64,000 nt of DNA. Origin: Catellatospora sp. IY07-71. Its GTDB lineage: Bacteria > Actinomycetota > Actinomycetes > Mycobacteriales > Micromonosporaceae. The notes under the pieces were generated by a model, which had not been told where the DNA came from, searched no databases, and saw only the letters and a program-made list of their open reading frames with translations. Positions 44,202 to 54,241 of the stretch are shown piece by piece; the stretch's first letter is position 1; each line of letters starts with the position of its first letter. The DNA lies in assembly GCF_018326265.1 (NCBI RefSeq), contig NZ_AP023360.1, positions 5,613,501 to 5,677,500 on the forward strand. Reading direction: 5' to 3'. The translations under genes and the position numbers were made by a program.

Positions 44202-45395
44202 ATGAGGACCAACACCGTACTGATCTCGGGAGCGAGCATCGCCGGACCGGCGCTGGCGTACTGGCTGCATCACCACGGATACGCGGTGACCGTGGTGGAG
44301 CGCGCGTCCGCGATCCGGCCCGGCGGGCACGCCGTCGACATCCGCGGCGTCGCCCGCGACGTCTGCGCGCAGATGGGGATCATGCCGCAGATCACCCGCG
44401 ACCGGGTGCACGAGGAGGGCTTCGCCTGGGTCGACCCGGCCGGGCGGCGCACCTCGGAGATGCCCGCGAGCCTGTTCGGCGGCGAGGGCATCGTCGCCGA
44501 GTACGAGATCCTGCGCGGCGACCTCGCCAACATCCTCTACGAGGCCACCCGCGCCGACGCCGACTACCGCTTCGGCGACCGGATCACGGCACTGTCCGAC
44601 GGCGACGGCGGCGTCGAGGTGACCTTCCGCAGCGGCCGCACCGAGCACTACGACCTGGTGATCGGCGCGGACGGCATCCACTCCGGGGTGCGGGCGCTCG
44701 CGTTCGGGCCCGAGGAGCGCTTCATCCGGGGGCTGGGCGCGTACACGGCGTACTTCACCATGCCCGCGCAGGCCGACCTCGATCCGCACTGGTTCCTGAT
44801 GCACGGGATCCCGGGCGGGCGCTGCGCCGGGATCCGGCCGGAGAACGAGCACACCGCCAAGGCCATGCTGTCCTTCCGTGCCGACGGGCGCACCGTGGAC
44901 CCCCGTGACCTCGGTGCGCAGAAGGCGCTGCTGGCCGAGGTGTTCGCCGGGGCCGGCTGGCGGGTGCCCGCCATGCTCGACGCGATGCGGGACGCGCCCG
45001 ACTTCTACTTCGACGTCATCGGGCAGGTGCACATGGACCGGTGGAGCACCGGCCGGGTCGCGCTGCTCGGCGACGCCGGTTACTGCGCGTCCCCGCTCAG
45101 CGGCCTGGGCACCAGCATGTCCCTGGTGGGGGCGTATCTGCTCGCCGGCGAGCTGGCCCGCTCCGGCGGCGAGCACGTGGCCGCGTTCGCGGCGTACGGG
45201 CGCCTGATGCGGCCGTACGTGAAGCAGTGCCAGCAGCTGCCGCCCGGCGGCGTGCGCGGCATGCTGCCCGACTCCCAGTGGGCGATCAGCCTGCGCGACC
45301 TGAGCACCCGCATCATGACCCGCCGCCCGTTCGCCGCCCTGATGGCCAAGCAGGCCGCCAAGGCCGACGCCATCACCCTCCCCGCCTACGCATAA
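44202..45395 (+). CDS. FAD-dependent monooxygenase (TetX-like group A)
   Basis: 397 residues of class A flavoprotein monooxygenases. The dinucleotide fold starts SGASIAGPALAYWL (a GxGxxG variant), the DG motif is IGADGIHSGVR, and the GD motif is GRVALLGDAGY followed by SPLSGLGTSMS. The nearest type I recognise is the tetracycline-hydroxylase / aromatic hydroxylase group, so it may detoxify an antibiotic or modify an aromatic compound. It is controlled by the divergent fusion regulator. The ATG follows a CTGGGGAGC site. Ends in repeat A copy 3. Confidence 0.85.
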   Translation: MRTNTVLISGASIAGPALAYWLHHHGYAVTVVERASAIRPGGHAVDIRGVARDVCAQMGIMPQITRDRVHEEGFAWVDPAGRRTSEMPASLFGGEGIVAEYEILRGDLANILYEATRADADYRFGDRITALSDGDGGVEVTFRSGRTEHYDLVIGADGIHSGVRALAFGPEERFIRGLGAYTAYFTMPAQADLDPHWFLMHGIPGGRCAGIRPENEHTAKAMLSFRADGRTVDPRDLGAQKALLAEVFAGAGWRVPAMLDAMRDAPDFYFDVIGQVHMDRWSTGRVALLGDAGYCASPLSGLGTSMSLVGAYLLAGELARSGGEHVAAFAAYGRLMRPYVKQCQQLPPGGVRGMLPDSQWAISLRDLSTRIMTRRPFAALMAKQAAKADAITLPAYA

Positions 45396-45446
45396 GGAAG
45401 GGCACCTTCTTAACGCTATAGGTAGAAGAAGGTGCCCTTCTTAACG
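45394..45446. repeat. Repeat family A, copy 3 (31-bp dyad)
   Basis: Units GAAGGGCACCTTCTT (45397-45411) and AAGAAGGTGCCCTTC (45426-45440), with centres 31 bp apart. It begins at the stop codon of the monooxygenase. Confidence 0.9.
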
Positions 45447-45486
45447 TCTCACCCGTGGACGGCGCCATACGCGGCCGCCAGGCGAT

Positions 45487-45723
45487 TCAGCGCTGGTCGG
45501 TAGCGGAGGCGCCGTCCCGGTGTCCACCCGCACCGCCGTTGCGGGCTCTGATCGCCTTCTGCAGGTCCGTCAGCTGGCGGGACAGCCGTCCGATCTCGGC
45601 GATGAGGTGCCGGGCCCGCAGGCGCAGGTCCGCGAACTCCCCGTCGAAGTCGGTCCGCCTCTGGTCGGCCGGCCTGGCGCGCCGTGACACGTCGTTTCGG
45701 GGCGGCATGTCGGCCCAGCTCAT
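45487..45723 (-). CDS. Small coiled-coil hypothetical protein
   Basis: 78 residues; after a charged start (NDVSRRARPADQRRTDFD) it has one long helix (EFADLRLRARHLIAEIGRLSRQL, about 28-60) likely to form a coiled coil, and a Gly-rich end. GGAGAGGAG lies six bases before the ATG at 45723. Family unknown. Confidence 0.55.
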   Translation of the reverse strand: MSWADMPPRNDVSRRARPADQRRTDFDGEFADLRLRARHLIAEIGRLSRQLTDLQKAIRARNGGAGGHRDGASATDQR

Positions 45724-45961
45724 GTCGCACTCCTCTCCATCGGACGCGCCTACCCGGCAGCGACCGCCCGAAACGGGCGGAGCGCGGACAATACTGTGAT
45801 GTTTTCCGTGCCGCATGACTGCCGGCACGACACCAGGGGCGACGGCGCGACCGTCGTGAAGCGCCACGCCCCACAGGCGGCATCCCGGCGGGATACCGGC
45901 CACCGGGCGCTGACAGGGCCGCCCCGCACGGGACCACGCCGCGTGGCCGCGTCCTGCCGAG
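45724..45961. other. Intergenic stretch, nothing recognised
   Basis: I see no coding frame with good composition and no clear repeat here apart from the adjacent repeat A copy 4. It holds the upstream region of the small coiled-coil gene. Confidence 0.5.
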
Positions 45962-46009
45962 GTTAAGAAGGTGCCCTTCCTATACGCACAGCGTTAAGAA
46001 GGTGCCCTT
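45962..46009. repeat. Repeat family A, copy 4 (direct orientation)
   Basis: The unit GTTAAGAAGGTGCCCTT occurs at 45962-45978 and again at 45993-46009 in the same orientation, with centres exactly 31 bp apart. It lies just downstream of the ABM membrane gene. Confidence 0.9.
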
Positions 46010-46013
46010 GCTT

Positions 46014-46598
46014 TCAGTAGAGGTAGCGGCGGAGGAGGCGGCTGAGGAAGGGCATGACGAGGTAGGTGAGGAGGATGGAGAGGAGCAGGGGGATGATCGC
46101 GGCGCGGAGCAGGTAGGGCAGGGGGAGTTCGGCGAGGTGCTCGGCGCCGAGCAGGTTGAAGATCAGGATCAGGGGATAGACGCCGAGGAACGAGACCAGG
46201 GCCATCTTCCACCTGGCGGGTGGGAGGACGGGGCGGCCGGGCAGGCTGAACCAGGTCTCCATGCCGGTGGTGGTCTCGCGCTGCTCGGCCTCCTCCGCGA
46301 TGCCGGCCAGGTGCCGGACGGTCACCTCCCGCTCAGGTGAGGTGAGCCAGCGGCTGAGGTGGCGGCCGTTGTCGAAGCGCAGTACGCAGTGGTAGCGGCG
46401 CTGGTCCTCGGGCGTGCCGGCGGGCGGGCGCAGCCACGTCACGCCCTGGTGGCCGGGGAACCGGGACGAGACCTGGTTGATCTCCTCCAGCCACCGCTCG
46501 AAGTCCGCCTCGCGGCCGGGCACGACGCGCCAGGTGAACAGCACGGAGACGGGTTCGTCGTCGGGCACCGGCCCCGCGGGCGCCGATCCCTCGATCAC
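46014..46598 (-). CDS. ABM-domain protein with two membrane helices
   Basis: 194 residues: an ABM-like ferredoxin fold (about 15-110; VSVLFTWRVVPGREADFERWL, RRYHCVLRFDNGRHLSRWL) joined to a C-terminal membrane anchor of two helices (MALVSFLGVYPLILIFNLL and AAIIPLLLSILLTYLVMPFL). This domain pair is known in membrane monooxygenase-like proteins of unclear function. It follows the molybdenum subunit gene by 13 bases and may be co-transcribed. Confidence 0.85.
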   Translation of the reverse strand: MIEGSAPAGPVPDDEPVSVLFTWRVVPGREADFERWLEEINQVSSRFPGHQGVTWLRPPAGTPEDQRRYHCVLRFDNGRHLSRWLTSPEREVTVRHLAGIAEEAEQRETTTGMETWFSLPGRPVLPPARWKMALVSFLGVYPLILIFNLLGAEHLAELPLPYLLRAAIIPLLLSILLTYLVMPFLSRLLRRYLY

Positions 46599-46611
46599 CG
46601 GCGGCCCGTCC

Positions 46612-48846
46612 TCACAGCACGCGCTCGATCGTGATCGGCAGCTGGTGGTGGCGGCGCCCGGTGGCGTGCCAGATCGCGTTGGCGATCGCGGCGGCGGTGC
46701 CGACCATGCTGACCTCGCCGATGCCCTTCACACCCAGCGGGTTCACCACCGTGTCGGTGGTCTCGACCGTCTCGATGAGCACGTCGGGCGCGTCCGCGTT
46801 CACCGGCACCAGGTATTCGCCGAGGCTGGCGTTGTTCCAGCGGCCGGCCGGGTCCATGATGGTGCCCTCCAACAGGGCGTGGCTCATGCCCCAGAGCATG
46901 CCGCCCATCAGCTGGCTGTGCGCCGTCTTGCGGTTGAGCACCCGGCCCGGGTCGAACACGCCGACCAGCTTCCGTACCCGGCACAGCCCCAGCTCCGGGT
47001 CGACCGCCACCTGCGCGAACTGGGCGCCGAACGTCATCGTGCCGTAGCCGGTGCCCATCATGCTGGGCGGGTTCCAGGTGCCCAGCGCCTCCGCGTCGGT
47101 CATGTTCGCCCGCTGCAGCAGCTCGGCGTAGGACTCGCCGGTGTCCGGGCGCTCGCGCAGGTGCATCCGGCCCTCGGTGACGGTGATCCGGCTCGGGTCG
47201 GCGCCGTGCAGCGGCGAGCGCTCGTCGGCGACCGCCTGGGCGACCAGCTGGTCGCGCAGCGCCGTCGTCGCCACGTGTACCGCGGCGCTGACCATCCCGG
47301 CCCCGGCCGAGCCGACGGCCGCGGCGGTGTTGGGCAGGTCGGTGTCGCCGTACTGGACGCGTATCCGCTCCAGCGGCAGGCCCAGCCCGTCCGCGGCGAC
47401 CTGCGTCATCACCGTCGCCGAGCCGGTGCCGAAGTCGGCGAAGCTGGACTGCACCACGGCGCTGCCGTCGGCGAAGATGCGGGCGCGGGCCCGCTGCGGG
47501 CCGCCGGGCGGCGTCACCGGGTACGCCGAGCTGGCCATGCCCCAGCCGAGCAGCCAGTTCCCGTCGCGCTCACAGCCGGGCCGCGGGTCGCGTTCGGACC
47601 AGCGGGCCAGCTCCGCGCCGCGCTGGTAGCACTCGCGCAGCCCCTTGCTGGACCACGGGTTGCCGGTGCCCGGCTCGGTCTCGGCGTAGTTGCGCAGCCT
47701 GATCTCCAGCGGGTCCAGGCCGAGCCGCTCGGCCAGCTCGTCGAGCGCGGTCTCCATGACGAACATGCCCGCCGCCTCGCCGGGGCATCGGGTGAACGTC
47801 GGTGTCATGGTGTTGGCCTTGATCAGGCGGTAGACGCCCTCGTAGTTCGGGCAGTCGTACATGCTCGACGCGACGCTCAGCGACGGCTCGGCCCAGTCGT
47901 CGAAGTGCGAGGTGGGGGAGAGCTTGTGATGGCGGATCGCGGTCAGCCGCCCGTCGCGGTCCGCCCCGAGGACGATCCGCATCTCCTGCTCCTCGCGGTG
48001 GCCGCAGCCGCTGAACATCTGCTCGCGGCTCAGCGCCAGCCGCACCGGCCGGTGCACCGCGCGGGCCGCGAGCGCAGCCAGCGCCGGGTGGGCCCAGATC
48101 ATCGCCTTGCAGCCGAAGCTGCCGCCGACGTAGTCGGTGACCACGCGGATGTGCGACGGCATGATGTTGAGCAGCTCGGCGACGGTGTGCAGGGTCGCGT
48201 TGGGACCCTGGGTGGAGTCGTACAGGGTGAGCCGGTCGCCCTCCCAGACCGCCGTGGTCGCGGAGCACTCGATCGGGTTGTGGTGGTTGGCGGCCAGGTG
48301 GTAGCTCAGGTCCACCGTCTCGGCGGCCTCGGCCAGCCCGGCCGCCACGTCGCCGCGGGTGATGCGGCCCGGGATGAACCCCGCGAAGATCTTCTCCGCC
48401 TCGTACGCCCGGTCGCGCCCCTGCTCGATGGTGGTGATCGCGGGCGTGTGCTCGTAAATGACGTGCACCAGCCGCGCCGCGTGCTCGGCCCGGTCCAGGG
48501 TGTCGGCGACCACGACGGCCAGCGGCTGCCCCGCGTAGTGGATCACCTCGTCCTGCATCGGGAAGAACGTCTGCCCCGAGGCGGCCGTGCCGAACAGCGA
48601 CGGCAGCAGCGCCGGCACCGAGCCGCCCTTGGGCAGGTTGAGGTGGTGCAGCACGCCGAGCACGCCCTCGGCCTGCTCGGCGTCGTACGTGTCGAGGTGC
48701 CCGATCCGGCCGCTCGGGATGCGCGAGGTGACCAGCACCGCGTGCACCAGGCCGGGCAGCGTGATCTCGGCCGAGTAGCGGCCCGCCCCGGTGATCTTCG
48801 CCAGCCCGTCGACGCGGTCCACGGGGCGCCCGATGGCGGTGCTCAT
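46612..48846 (-). CDS. paoC: Molybdopterin-binding subunit of aldehyde/xanthine-type dehydrogenase
   Basis: 744 residues of the xanthine oxidase family large subunit. The N-terminal a/b domain begins GRPVDRVDGLAKITGAGRY; the cofactor region includes GEAAGMFVMETALDELAERLG, the DFGTGSATVMTQV stretch and the terminal GVKGIGEVSM with the catalytic Glu. The operon order is small FeS subunit, FAD subunit, large subunit, as in PaoABC (YagTSR) aldehyde oxidoreductase, but here the FeS subunit carries no Tat leader, so a cytoplasmic location is likely. The start overlaps the FAD subunit gene by four bases. Substrate not determined. Confidence 0.9.
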   Translation of the reverse strand: MSTAIGRPVDRVDGLAKITGAGRYSAEITLPGLVHAVLVTSRIPSGRIGHLDTYDAEQAEGVLGVLHHLNLPKGGSVPALLPSLFGTAASGQTFFPMQDEVIHYAGQPLAVVVADTLDRAEHAARLVHVIYEHTPAITTIEQGRDRAYEAEKIFAGFIPGRITRGDVAAGLAEAAETVDLSYHLAANHHNPIECSATTAVWEGDRLTLYDSTQGPNATLHTVAELLNIMPSHIRVVTDYVGGSFGCKAMIWAHPALAALAARAVHRPVRLALSREQMFSGCGHREEQEMRIVLGADRDGRLTAIRHHKLSPTSHFDDWAEPSLSVASSMYDCPNYEGVYRLIKANTMTPTFTRCPGEAAGMFVMETALDELAERLGLDPLEIRLRNYAETEPGTGNPWSSKGLRECYQRGAELARWSERDPRPGCERDGNWLLGWGMASSAYPVTPPGGPQRARARIFADGSAVVQSSFADFGTGSATVMTQVAADGLGLPLERIRVQYGDTDLPNTAAAVGSAGAGMVSAAVHVATTALRDQLVAQAVADERSPLHGADPSRITVTEGRMHLRERPDTGESYAELLQRANMTDAEALGTWNPPSMMGTGYGTMTFGAQFAQVAVDPELGLCRVRKLVGVFDPGRVLNRKTAHSQLMGGMLWGMSHALLEGTIMDPAGRWNNASLGEYLVPVNADAPDVLIETVETTDTVVNPLGVKGIGEVSMVGTAAAIANAIWHATGRRHHQLPITIERVL

Positions 48847-49838
48847 GAGACGTCTCCTCTAGCGGCGAGGGTCTCCAGCGCGCGGACCATCGTGCGCTGC
48901 GCCAGCTCGATCTTGAACTCGTTCATGGGCTGCGCCACGGCCTCCGACATCTCCTCGGCCGCCGCGCGGGCGAACGACTCACGGGTGGCCGGCTGCCCGA
49001 GCAGCGCGCGCTCGGCCCGCCGGGCCCGCCACGGCTTGGTCGCCACGCCGCCCAGCGCCAGCCGCACCTCGGCCACCTCGCCGCCCTCGACCCGCAGCGC
49101 GCAGGCCGCCGAGGACAGCGCGAACTCGTACGACTCCCGGTCGCGCACCTTGAGGTACAGCGAGTTGCGGCCCATGGGCAGCGCCGGGACCTCGATCGCG
49201 GTGATCAGATCGCCGTGGTTGAGCGGGTGCTCGCGCTGCGGGGTGGCCCCGGGCAGCAGGAAGAAGTCGTCGATCGGGTACGCGTGATGGCCGCTGGTGT
49301 TCTGCACGTGGATGACGGCGTCCAGGGCGGTCAGCGCCACCGCGACGTCGGACGGATGGGTCGCGATGCAGTACCGGCTCGTGCCCAGCACCGCGTGCCC
49401 GCGGTTGACGCCGGTCAGGGCGTCGCAGCCGGTGCCCGGCTCGCGTTTGTTGCAGGACGCCTCCGCGTCGCGGAAGTACGTGCACCGGGTGCGCTGCAGC
49501 ATGTTGCCGCCCATGGAGGCCATGTTGCGCAGCTGCGCCGACGCCCCGAGCACCAGCGCCTCCGAGATCACCGGGAAGCGGTCCATGACCAGCGGCGCCA
49601 TCGCGACGTCGTTCATCCGGGCCATCGCGCCGATGCGCAGCGCGCCGTCCGGCTGCACCTCGATGTGGTCGATAGGCAGGTCGTTGATGTCGACCAGGCG
49701 CTGCGACGCCTCGGCGTAGATGCGCAGCATGTCCACCTTGGTGGTGCCGCCGGCCAGGTACGCGGCGCCCGCGTCGGCGGTCACGGTGGCGATGGCGGTG
49801 GCCACGTCGCGGACTCGGGAGTAGCTAACGGGTCGCAC
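48843..49838 (-). CDS. paoB: FAD-binding subunit of the molybdenum hydroxylase, with 4Fe-4S insert
   Basis: 331 residues. FAD site: YLAGGTTKVDMLR (about 30) and NMASMGGNML (about 107). An insertion (about 115-160) supplies four cysteines (CTYFRD, SCNKRE, TGCDAL, RYCIA), as in PaoB where an extra [4Fe-4S] cluster is bound; the ordinary xanthine dehydrogenase subunit lacks it. It passes electrons from the FeS subunit to FAD. It overlaps the FeS subunit gene by 14 bases. Confidence 0.9.
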   Translation of the reverse strand: MRPVSYSRVRDVATAIATVTADAGAAYLAGGTTKVDMLRIYAEASQRLVDINDLPIDHIEVQPDGALRIGAMARMNDVAMAPLVMDRFPVISEALVLGASAQLRNMASMGGNMLQRTRCTYFRDAEASCNKREPGTGCDALTGVNRGHAVLGTSRYCIATHPSDVAVALTALDAVIHVQNTSGHHAYPIDDFFLLPGATPQREHPLNHGDLITAIEVPALPMGRNSLYLKVRDRESYEFALSSAACALRVEGGEVAEVRLALGGVATKPWRARRAERALLGQPATRESFARAAAEEMSEAVAQPMNEFKIELAQRTMVRALETLAARGDVS

Positions 49839-50352
49839 TGCCCACCCCTCCCACGCCGTCGCGCACGTCGCGGATCGCGGTGCGGATGTTCGGGTACGCC
49901 GCGCAGCGGCAGATGTTGCCGCTCATCCACTCGGCGATCTCGGCGTCGGAGCCGGCGTGCCCCTCGGCCAGCAGCGCCACGGCCGACATGATCTGGCCCG
50001 GGGTGCAGTAACCGCACTGGAACGCGTCCTCGGACAGGAACGCCTTCTGCATCGGGTGCAGGATGCCGTTCTCGGCCAGGCCCTCGATCGTGGTGATCTC
50101 GCGGCCCTCGCAGGCGATGGCCAGGGTGAGGCAGGCGACGACGCGCCGCTTGTCGACCCATACCGTGCACGCGCCGCAGGCGCCCTGGTTGCAGCCCTTC
50201 TTGGCGCCGGTGAGGTTCATGTGGTCGCGCAGGCAGTCCAGCAGGCTGACCCGCGGTTCGATGCGCACCACGTGCGTGGCGCCGTTGACGTTGAGCACTA
50301 CGTCGACCGGACCCGGGCCCTGCACCGCGTCCGGCAGATGGGAAGCCACCAT
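49825..50352 (-). CDS. paoA: 2Fe-2S subunit of the molybdenum hydroxylase
   Basis: 175 residues with two [2Fe-2S] clusters: plant-ferredoxin type (GCNQGACGACTVWVD, then ACL) and the helical C-terminal type (CGYCTPG, then CRCAAYPN). No signal peptide is seen, unlike E. coli PaoA, which has a Tat leader. First gene of the operon. Electron transfer within the enzyme is its role. Confidence 0.9.
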   Translation of the reverse strand: MVASHLPDAVQGPGPVDVVLNVNGATHVVRIEPRVSLLDCLRDHMNLTGAKKGCNQGACGACTVWVDKRRVVACLTLAIACEGREITTIEGLAENGILHPMQKAFLSEDAFQCGYCTPGQIMSAVALLAEGHAGSDAEIAEWMSGNICRCAAYPNIRTAIRDVRDGVGGVGSATR

Positions 50353-50472
50353 CGGTCCTCCTCTTCCGCGCCTTTCGCCACGCTATAGCAGCTGGCCGGG
50401 CTTATCGGGGCGAATACGCATAGTCTGGACAAGGTCGGGTCGTGTGTCGTACCCGGGTCGCATGATCACGCG

Positions 50473-50808
50473 ATGGCATCCTCCGCGAACCGGCTCGACC
50501 GGTATCCCGTCGACGAGCACGGCAACCTGGAGCACTACCCGAGCAGCGTCCGCAGCCGGCTCTGGTCGGCGGGCAACGAGCCGTTCGCGGCCGAACTCAC
50601 GTTCGTGGACGGCCGGCGGGGGCGCTCCGCGGCGGTGTTCGAGTGGCGCGACGCGGGCGGACGGGTGTACCCGATGTTCATGACGGATCTGCTCGACGTC
50701 CTCCATCACAAGGCGGTGGACCGGGGCGTTGTGCGCGGCGTCTGGCAGGTGCGCAAGCGCGGCCAGAACTACGGGCTGGCCCTGGCTCCGGCAGAGCTGC
50801 CCGGCTGA
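50473..50808 (+). CDS. Hypothetical small protein
   Basis: 111 residues, soluble, with a repeated DxxG-beta style core ([21 protein letters not shown] then [24 protein letters not shown]). The family is not recognised. It starts at ATG 50473 and is followed after 68 bases by the phosphoketolase. Confidence 0.6.
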   Translation: MASSANRLDRYPVDEHGNLEHYPSSVRSRLWSAGNEPFAAELTFVDGRRGRSAAVFEWRDAGGRVYPMFMTDLLDVLHHKAVDRGVVRGVWQVRKRGQNYGLALAPAELPG

Positions 50809-50876
50809 GCTGCCCGGCACTCGGGAAAGCGGACGAATCGCCTGCATATCGCGTTGCGGCAGGCGAGGATCAGCTC

Positions 50877-53276
50877 ATGACGGTGACAGAGCGACCGGGC
50901 GCCGGGCACACCGCCGGTGTGACGCACCTCCGTGACGACGATCTGAGCAGGCTCGACGCCTGGTGGCGGGCGGCCAACTATCTGACCGTGGGCCAGATCT
51001 ACCTGATGGGCAACCCGCTGCTGCGCGAGCCGCTGCAGCCCGAGCACATCAAACCGCGGCTGCTCGGCCACTGGGGCACCAGCCCCGGCCTCAACATGCT
51101 GTGGGCCCACCTCAACCGCACCATCACCAACCGCGACCTCAACGCCATGTTCATCTGCGGACCCGGGCACGGCGGCCCGGCGATCGTCGCGAACACCTGG
51201 CTGGAGGGCACCTACAGCGAGCTGTACCCGAGCGTGGACCGCAGCGAGGCGGGCATGGGGCGGCTGTTCCGGCAGTTCTCGTTCCCGGGCGGCATCCCCA
51301 GCCACGTGGCGGCCGAGGTGCCCGGCTCCATCCACGAGGGCGGCGAGCTGGGCTACTCGCTGATGCACGCCTACGGCGCGGCGCTGGACAACCCCGGGTT
51401 GGTGGTGGCCTGCGTGATCGGCGACGGGGAGGCCGAGACCGGCCCGCTGGCGTGCAGCTGGCTGGCGAACACGTTCCTCAGCCCGGTGACCGACGGCGTG
51501 GTGCTGCCGATCCTGCACCTCAACGGCTACAAGATCGCCAACCCGACGGTGCTGGCCCGGATCCCCGAGCACGACCTGATGGCGATGATGCACGGCTTCG
51601 GGTACCGGCCGATCCTGGTCTCCGGGCACGACCCGGTGCGGGTGCACCACGAGCTGGCGTACGCCCTGGACAGCGCGCTCGACGAGATCGCCGGCATCCA
51701 GGCCCGCGCCCGGCAGGGCGCCGACGGGCAGCGGCCGCGCTGGCCGATGATCATCCTGCGTACGCCGAAGGGCTGGACCGGCCCCCGCATCGTCGACGGC
51801 GTGCCGGTCGAGGGCACGTTCCGGGCGCACCAGGTGCCGCTGGCCACGGTACGCGACAACCCGGAGCACCTGGCGCAGTTGGAGCAGTGGCTGCGCTCGT
51901 ACCGGCCGGAGGAGCTGTTCGACGCGACCGGCGCGCCGATGGGCTTCCTCGCGCCGCTGGCCCCGCGCGCGGCCCGGCGGATGAGCGCCAACCCGCACAC
52001 CAACGGCGGCCTGCTGCTGCGCGACCTGGTCCTGCCCGACATCCGGGCGTACGCGGTCGACGTGCCCGCGCCGGGCACGCCCCCGGCCGAGGCGACCCGG
52101 GCACTGGGGGTGTGGCTGCGCGACGTGATCCGGGCCAATCCGGACCGGTTCCGGCTGTTCGGGCCGGACGAGGTCAACTCCAACCGGCTCAACGCCGTGT
52201 TCGAGGTGACCGACCGCGAGTTCGACGCGCAGATCTACGAGGGCGACGACCACCTGGCGCAGTCCGGCCGGGTCATCGAGGTGCTGTCGGAGCACCTGTG
52301 CCAGGGCCTGCTGGAGGGCTACCTGCTCACCGGCCGGCACGGCCTGCTCACCAGCTACGAGGCGTTCATCCACGTGGTCGACTCGATGGTCAACCAGCAC
52401 GCGAAGTGGCTCAAGGTGACCCGGGGCATCGAGTGGCGCCGCCCCATCGCGTCGCTGACCTACCTGCTGTCCAGCCACGTGTGGCGGCAGGACCACAACG
52501 GCTTCTCGCACCAGGACCCCGGCTTCATCGACCACGTGGTGAACAAGAAGGCCGAGGTGTGCCGGATCTACCTGCCGCCGGACACCAACACGCTGCTGTC
52601 GACCATGGACCACTGCCTGCGCAGCCGCAACTACATCAACGTGGTGGTGGCGGGCAAGCAGCCGCAGCCGTCCTGGCTGAGCATGACCGAGGCGGCCCTG
52701 CACTGCCGCCGCGGCCTGGGCATCTGGAACTGGGCCAGCAACGACGCGGGCGGGGTGCCGGACGTGGTGCTGGCCTGCGCCGGGGACGTGCCCACGCTGG
52801 AGACGCTGGCCGCCGTCGACCTGCTTCAGCGCTACCTGCCCGAGCTGCGGGTGCGGGTGGTCAACGTGGTGGACCTGATGCGGCTGCAGCCGGAGAGCGA
52901 GCACCCGCACGGCCTGCCCGACGCCCAGTTCGACGCGATCTTCACGGTCGACCGGCCGGTGGTGTTCGCCTACCACGGCTATCCGACCCTGATCCACCGG
53001 CTCACCTACCGCCGTACCAACCACGGCAACATCCACGTGCGCGGGTACAAGGAGGAGGGCACCACGACCACGCCGTTCGACATGGTGATGCTCAACGACC
53101 TGGACCGCTACCGGCTGGTCATCGACGTCATCGACCGGGTGCCGGGGCTGGGCGTGAGCGCGGCCGGGCTGCGCCAGTACATGACCGACGCCCGGCAGCG
53201 GGCCCGCGACCACACCCGCGCGTACGGGCAGGACGCGCCCGACATCACCGACTGGACCTGGCCGGGGCGCCGATGA
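50877..53276 (+). CDS. xfp: Phosphoketolase
   Basis: 799 residues, full-length XFP/XPK. Cleaves xylulose-5-phosphate (and possibly fructose-6-phosphate) with phosphate to acetyl phosphate, using thiamine diphosphate. Signatures: [39 protein letters not shown], and the ThDP-binding [11 protein letters not shown]; later [18 protein letters not shown] and EDQ-type C-terminal domain ([15 protein letters not shown]). The ATGA overlap with the following stress protein gene points to coupled expression. Confidence 0.97.
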   Translation: MTVTERPGAGHTAGVTHLRDDDLSRLDAWWRAANYLTVGQIYLMGNPLLREPLQPEHIKPRLLGHWGTSPGLNMLWAHLNRTITNRDLNAMFICGPGHGGPAIVANTWLEGTYSELYPSVDRSEAGMGRLFRQFSFPGGIPSHVAAEVPGSIHEGGELGYSLMHAYGAALDNPGLVVACVIGDGEAETGPLACSWLANTFLSPVTDGVVLPILHLNGYKIANPTVLARIPEHDLMAMMHGFGYRPILVSGHDPVRVHHELAYALDSALDEIAGIQARARQGADGQRPRWPMIILRTPKGWTGPRIVDGVPVEGTFRAHQVPLATVRDNPEHLAQLEQWLRSYRPEELFDATGAPMGFLAPLAPRAARRMSANPHTNGGLLLRDLVLPDIRAYAVDVPAPGTPPAEATRALGVWLRDVIRANPDRFRLFGPDEVNSNRLNAVFEVTDREFDAQIYEGDDHLAQSGRVIEVLSEHLCQGLLEGYLLTGRHGLLTSYEAFIHVVDSMVNQHAKWLKVTRGIEWRRPIASLTYLLSSHVWRQDHNGFSHQDPGFIDHVVNKKAEVCRIYLPPDTNTLLSTMDHCLRSRNYINVVVAGKQPQPSWLSMTEAALHCRRGLGIWNWASNDAGGVPDVVLACAGDVPTLETLAAVDLLQRYLPELRVRVVNVVDLMRLQPESEHPHGLPDAQFDAIFTVDRPVVFAYHGYPTLIHRLTYRRTNHGNIHVRGYKEEGTTTTPFDMVMLNDLDRYRLVIDVIDRVPGLGVSAAGLRQYMTDARQRARDHTRAYGQDAPDITDWTWPGRR

Positions 53277-54208
53277 ACAGTCTCGACGCCGGGGCGGGCC
53301 CGGCCATGAACACCGAGGAGGGTGGCGCCCGGCCGGTCGTGGTCGGCGTCGACGGCTCCGATTCCTCACTGGCCGCGGTGCGTTTCGCCACCCGCGAGGC
53401 GGCCTGGCGGCAGCTGCCGCTGCGGATCGTGCACGCGTTCATCTGGCCGCTGATGCACGTCAAGATGGGCCCGTCGGAGGCAGGGCCGCAGGAGGGCGGC
53501 CTGCGCCACGACGCCGAGCGCACGCTGGCCACCGCGGCGGCCGTCGCCAGGGAGGCCGACCCGTCCGTCTCGGTGCTCACCGACCTCGTCACCGGCGCGC
53601 CCTCGCCGGTGCTGCTGCGCGCGGCCCGCGACGCCGAGCTGCTGGTCATCGGCGATCGCGGCCTCGGCGGGTTCACCGGGCTGCTGGTCGGCTCGGTGGC
53701 GGTGCAGTGCACGGCGCACGGGCGTACGCCGGTGCTGGTCGTGCGCGGTGAACGCCGCGACGCGGGTCCGGTGGTGGTCGGCGTGGACGGCTCGCCGGAC
53801 TCCGTGCGCACCATCGAGGCGGCCTTCGAGGAGGCCGCCATGCGCGACACCGAGGTGCTGGCGGTGCACAGCTGGTCCCGGGCCGGTGGCCACGCCCACG
53901 GCGAGCACCACGACCACAAGCACGACGCGGCCACCGTCGCGCTGGAGGAGGGGCACCTGCTGGAGGACGCCCTGGCCGGCGTACGCAAGGACTACCCGGA
54001 CGTCAAGGTCCGCGAGCACCTGCTCCGCGGCCGCCCCGCCAAGGTCCTGGTCGAGCTCAGCAAGCAGGCGCAGCTCGTGGTCGTCGGGGCGCACGGCCGC
54101 GGCGGCTTCACCGGCCTGCTCCTCGGCTCGGTCAGCCACCAGGTCCTCCACCACGCCGACAGCCCCGTCCTCGTCATCCCCCGCACCGAAGGAAGGGCAC
54201 CTTCTTAA
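53273..54208 (+). CDS. Tandem universal stress protein
   Basis: 311 residues, two Usp domains. First (about 20-155): [19 protein letters not shown], then [19 protein letters not shown]. Second (about 160-305): [19 protein letters not shown], then [19 protein letters not shown]; both have the ATP-binding GxxGxxG-type loop and Asp. Between them a His-rich loop ([12 protein letters not shown]) could bind metal. Four-base overlap with the phosphoketolase. The end (EGRAPS and stop) is supplied by repeat A copy 5. Confidence 0.95.
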   Translation: MNSLDAGAGPAMNTEEGGARPVVVGVDGSDSSLAAVRFATREAAWRQLPLRIVHAFIWPLMHVKMGPSEAGPQEGGLRHDAERTLATAAAVAREADPSVSVLTDLVTGAPSPVLLRAARDAELLVIGDRGLGGFTGLLVGSVAVQCTAHGRTPVLVVRGERRDAGPVVVGVDGSPDSVRTIEAAFEEAAMRDTEVLAVHSWSRAGGHAHGEHHDHKHDAATVALEEGHLLEDALAGVRKDYPDVKVREHLLRGRPAKVLVELSKQAQLVVVGAHGRGGFTGLLLGSVSHQVLHHADSPVLVIPRTEGRAPS

Positions 54209-54241
54209 CGCTTTCCGTAGAGGAAGGGCACCTTCTTAACG
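54191..54241. repeat. Repeat family A, copy 5 (direct orientation)
   Basis: GGAAGGGCACCTTCTTAACG is present at 54191-54210 and 54222-54241 in the same orientation, 31 bp apart. The stop codon of the stress protein gene is within the first unit. Confidence 0.95.

Noticed and set aside
50963-54208. Long plus-strand frame over the phosphoketolase
   Set aside because: It is the wrong frame of the phosphoketolase gene; only its last part coincides with the real tandem stress protein gene starting at 53273.
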